Origin: Methanobrevibacter arboriphilus JCM 13429 = DSM 1125
GTDB taxonomy: Archaea > Methanobacteriota > Methanobacteria > Methanobacteriales > Methanobacteriaceae
Assembly: GCF_002072215.1 (NCBI RefSeq)
Contig: NZ_JXMW01000010.1
Location: 1 to 64,000 of the forward strand
Length of the DNA: 64,000 bases
Direction: 5' to 3'
A model generated the notes under the pieces. That model was given only the letters and a program-made list of their open reading frames with translations. It ran no database searches and had not been told where the DNA came from. Made by a program: the position numbers and the translations under genes. This document shows positions 62,517-64,000 of the stretch, in pieces (the stretch's first letter is position 1; the number at the start of each line of letters is the position of its first letter).

Positions 62517-63122
62517 ATGAATGACAAAAAAATAAAAATTTTAGTATCAGAAATAGAAGATAGTGTGAAAATAATTAACATAAACATAAAAAGAGGTTTA
62601 AATGAAGCCAAAAATGAAAAAAAATATCAAAAATATTTAGACGAAATGAACAATGAATCTGAATTAATTCAAAAAAATTTAAATAAAATATCAATAGAAG
62701 AAATAGGAAATATATATTTTGAATATATTTATGATGAAATAGAATTTATTGAAAGGCTTGCAAATTTTAAAGATTTTGACAAAGAATATGATATAAGATC
62801 TTTTGAAATATTTGAAGAAACAGGATTTATCTTGAGCCAAGAAGTGAAAAAATTATCTTATAAAGTCAATGATGATAATAAAAAACAGAGGTTATTAAAA
62901 ATCAAAAAATCTTCACTAGATAACCTCCAAAAAGAAGATTTTGAAACCCATATCAACCATAGCATAATGGAAGAAGATCTGAATAGTTTAAACTATGATA
63001 AAAATGATATAAGCAATTTAAATTTAGATAGTCCTATCCAGAGAGAAATAGAATTAAACTATCCTTCCACAGAAACACTAACAATTGATATTGAAATATT
63101 CGAAGAAATTATCACAGAATAA
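62517..63122 (+). CDS. Unknown acidic helical protein
   Basis: 201 residues, highly charged and almost entirely helical in the first 140 (MNDKKIKILVSEIEDSVKII, EAKNEKKYQKYLDEMNNESE), ending in an acidic beta-like part (ETLTIDIEIFEEIITE). No membrane segment or known motif. GGAGTGTTATT precedes the ATG. It is divergent from the zinc-ribbon gene and convergent with the next. It may belong to the prophage's early or lysogeny region. Confidence 0.65.
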   Translation: MNDKKIKILVSEIEDSVKIININIKRGLNEAKNEKKYQKYLDEMNNESELIQKNLNKISIEEIGNIYFEYIYDEIEFIERLANFKDFDKEYDIRSFEIFEETGFILSQEVKKLSYKVNDDNKKQRLLKIKKSSLDNLQKEDFETHINHSIMEEDLNSLNYDKNDISNLNLDSPIQREIELNYPSTETLTIDIEIFEEIITE

Positions 63123-63546
63123 TTGTTTTAGTTTGATAATAATTACATATCTTTGTAATTATTGTCAAACATGATTTTTCATTTAATTTATTTTCTATAA
63201 AAACTTTATAATCCTCTATTTTTATACTAGTATTATTAATTTTCATTATATAAAAACATATTACAGCAATAATCTTTTCATTACTACAATTAGCACATAT
63301 TTGCTTAAAGTCATCTATATCTTTAATAATACGAATGACTCTTTCTTTATCTTTTCCTTTTATATTTAATCTACCCATCATTATTTGTGCAATCCTTATT
63401 TTTTGTTTCATATTCCAAGCACCTTTTCCATTTTCCTTTTCTCTTTTTTTATCCCATTTTTCACCAGGCTGTTTAGTTTTATACTTATTTATTAAAAATT
63501 CAATATTCCTTTCATTTTTAGTATTGGCCAACAATAAAAACACCAC
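63112..63546 (-). CDS. Hypothetical protein, minus strand
   Basis: Up to 144 residues, basic, with a central helical part (WNMKQKIRIAQIMMGRLNIK, RVIRIIKDIDDFKQICANCS). The upstream context TATAGTGGTGTTTTTATTG leaves the start between two GTG codons and a TTG four codons on, which has GGTG at better spacing. It overlaps the end of the plus-strand gene by 11 bases. No family was recognised. Confidence 0.5.
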   Translation of the reverse strand: MVFLLLANTKNERNIEFLINKYKTKQPGEKWDKKREKENGKGAWNMKQKIRIAQIMMGRLNIKGKDKERVIRIIKDIDDFKQICANCSNEKIIAVICFYIMKINNTSIKIEDYKVFIENKLNEKSCLTIITKICNYYQTKTIIL

Positions 63547-63555
63547 TATAAAAAT

Positions 63556-63768
63556 TTAATCTTTATATATCCCAATAAAATAATTCATTATAGCAATACA
63601 AAAAATAACTGTTTCATTATTCAAAGAATTCAAAATATCCTCCACATTAGCAGACAGACATTCATCATCATAATAAACAGTTTTTCCCTCTACTTCAAAA
63701 TCTTTTTCTTCTAGTTTAGGTTCTTTCCCAATATGAATATAAATACTATCAGTTACACTAATAATCAT
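63556..63768 (-). CDS. Hypothetical small protein
   Basis: About 70 residues from MIISVTDSIYIHIGKEPKLE. It reads as a small mixed fold, ending in a hydrophobic helix (NETVIFCIAIMNYFIGIYKD). It precedes the previous minus-strand gene by about 10 bases and probably shares its transcript. No family recognised. Confidence 0.5.
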   Translation of the reverse strand: MIISVTDSIYIHIGKEPKLEEKDFEVEGKTVYYDDECLSANVEDILNSLNNETVIFCIAIMNYFIGIYKD

Positions 63769-63782
63769 GATAAACACTATTT

Positions 63783-64000
63783 TTATGTTGGATTCTCACT
63801 ATCAACTTCAATATCAAATGTTTCTATTTCATTTAAATTTATATGACCTGTGCAGTAGGGAGCTGATTCTCCTCTTTTAAAATAAAACCATATTCTTTTT
63901 GAAATATCAATATAATTACTAGCTATATTCATTTTGTTTATAACTATTCCAGTTTCATAAGGTATATGATAAACTTCTCCTATGCTGACATCATCTTCTA
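63783..64000 (-). CDS. Partial hypothetical protein (5' end outside window)
   Basis: 72 codons open from the right edge to TAA: EDDVSIGEVYHIPYETGIVI ... SENPT. Reasonable protein composition, no motif seen. It lies 14 bases upstream of the preceding minus-strand gene and likely belongs to the same operon. Confidence 0.6.
   Translation of the reverse strand, partial: EDDVSIGEVYHIPYETGIVINKMNIASNYIDISKRIWFYFKRGESAPYCTGHINLNEIETFDIEVDSENPT

Larger units (their letters stand above)
34026..64000 (-). mobile_element. Contractile-tailed (myovirus-type) prophage, right end outside window
   Basis: About 28 kb of co-directional late genes in the order packaging, head, connector, tail sheath/tube, tape measure, hub/baseplate, receptor binding, lysin. 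Sheath, gpV-like, gpW-like, gpJ-like and gpI-like genes identify a contractile tail with Mu-like organisation. No integrase, replication or repressor gene is recognised. The right boundary must lie beyond the window or in the unassigned small genes after 62 kb. The left limit is set at the terminator after the lysin gene and is approximate. Confidence 0.85.

Noticed and set aside
62417-62611. N-terminal extension of the zinc-ribbon frame
   Set aside because: Hydrophobic noise upstream of an ATG that has its own GAGGAA site; overlaps the divergent gene's start.

Overview
The window looks like a low-GC euryarchaeal methanogen with a pseudomurein wall, most probably Methanobrevibacter or a close relative. 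The evidence is strong AT bias, archaeal GGTGA-type ribosome binding sites, a giant adhesin-like surface protein, HypD, archaeal phosphoglycolate phosphatase, SepCysS, and phage enzymes of the pseudomurein endoisopeptidase (Pei) type. No rRNA, intact tRNA or CRISPR array was seen.

Layout. (1) 1-4.8 kb: a minus-strand adhesin running off the left edge, with a codon-atypical beta-helix repeat block, a 13-base homopolymer upstream, and a frameshifted copy of the same repeats in opposite orientation. (2) 4.9-14.9 kb: an accessory island with a PD-(D/E)XK-like/STAND NTPase defence candidate, an FRG-domain protein, gene scars, a DUF2283 gene overlapping an unknown partner, an AAA/DUF4143 ATPase behind a tandem-repeat array, and a 390-bp foldback element. 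(3) 14.9-23.2 kb: a minus-strand surface-sugar locus (flippase, glycosyltransferase, NeuB, CMP-sugar synthase fused to a PseG-like domain) followed by a DrrAB-type ABC exporter. (4) 23.9-30 kb: plus-strand housekeeping genes (hypD, phosphoglycolate phosphatase, TldD/PmbA family, SepCysS) and a 149-bp MITE with an 8-bp target duplication. (5) 30.4-33.6 kb: small membrane proteins and a three-gene HEPN operon. (6) 34-64 kb: a large part of a prophage, reading right to left.

The prophage is a contractile-tailed (myovirus) type with Mu-like order: holin-like genes, terminase small and large, portal, gpF-like minor head protein, protease/scaffold, decoration, major capsid, connectors, tail sheath, tail tube, tail assembly chaperone, tape measure, hub and baseplate, receptor-binding proteins, and a lysin at the distal end. 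No integrase is visible, so the right end probably lies beyond the window. Opposite-strand gene pairs interrupt the late operon twice, as expected for morons. Two proteins, the tail hub and the terminal lysin, carry Cys-His-Asp transglutaminase-like domains suited to cutting pseudomurein cross-links at entry and at exit.

The most striking single observation is in the tail assembly chaperone. Its frame ends on the heptamer A-AAA-AAC, followed five bases later by a perfect 7-bp hairpin, and an open -1 frame of 58 codons continues to the tape-measure gene. This is the classic G/GT programmed frameshift arrangement, here in an archaeal provirus. Other points worth following are the possible phase-variation apparatus of the adhesin, a JAMM-like motif fused to the gpF-like head protein, a 24-bp perfect inverted repeat beside terS, and a leader motif repeated upstream of several prophage genes.
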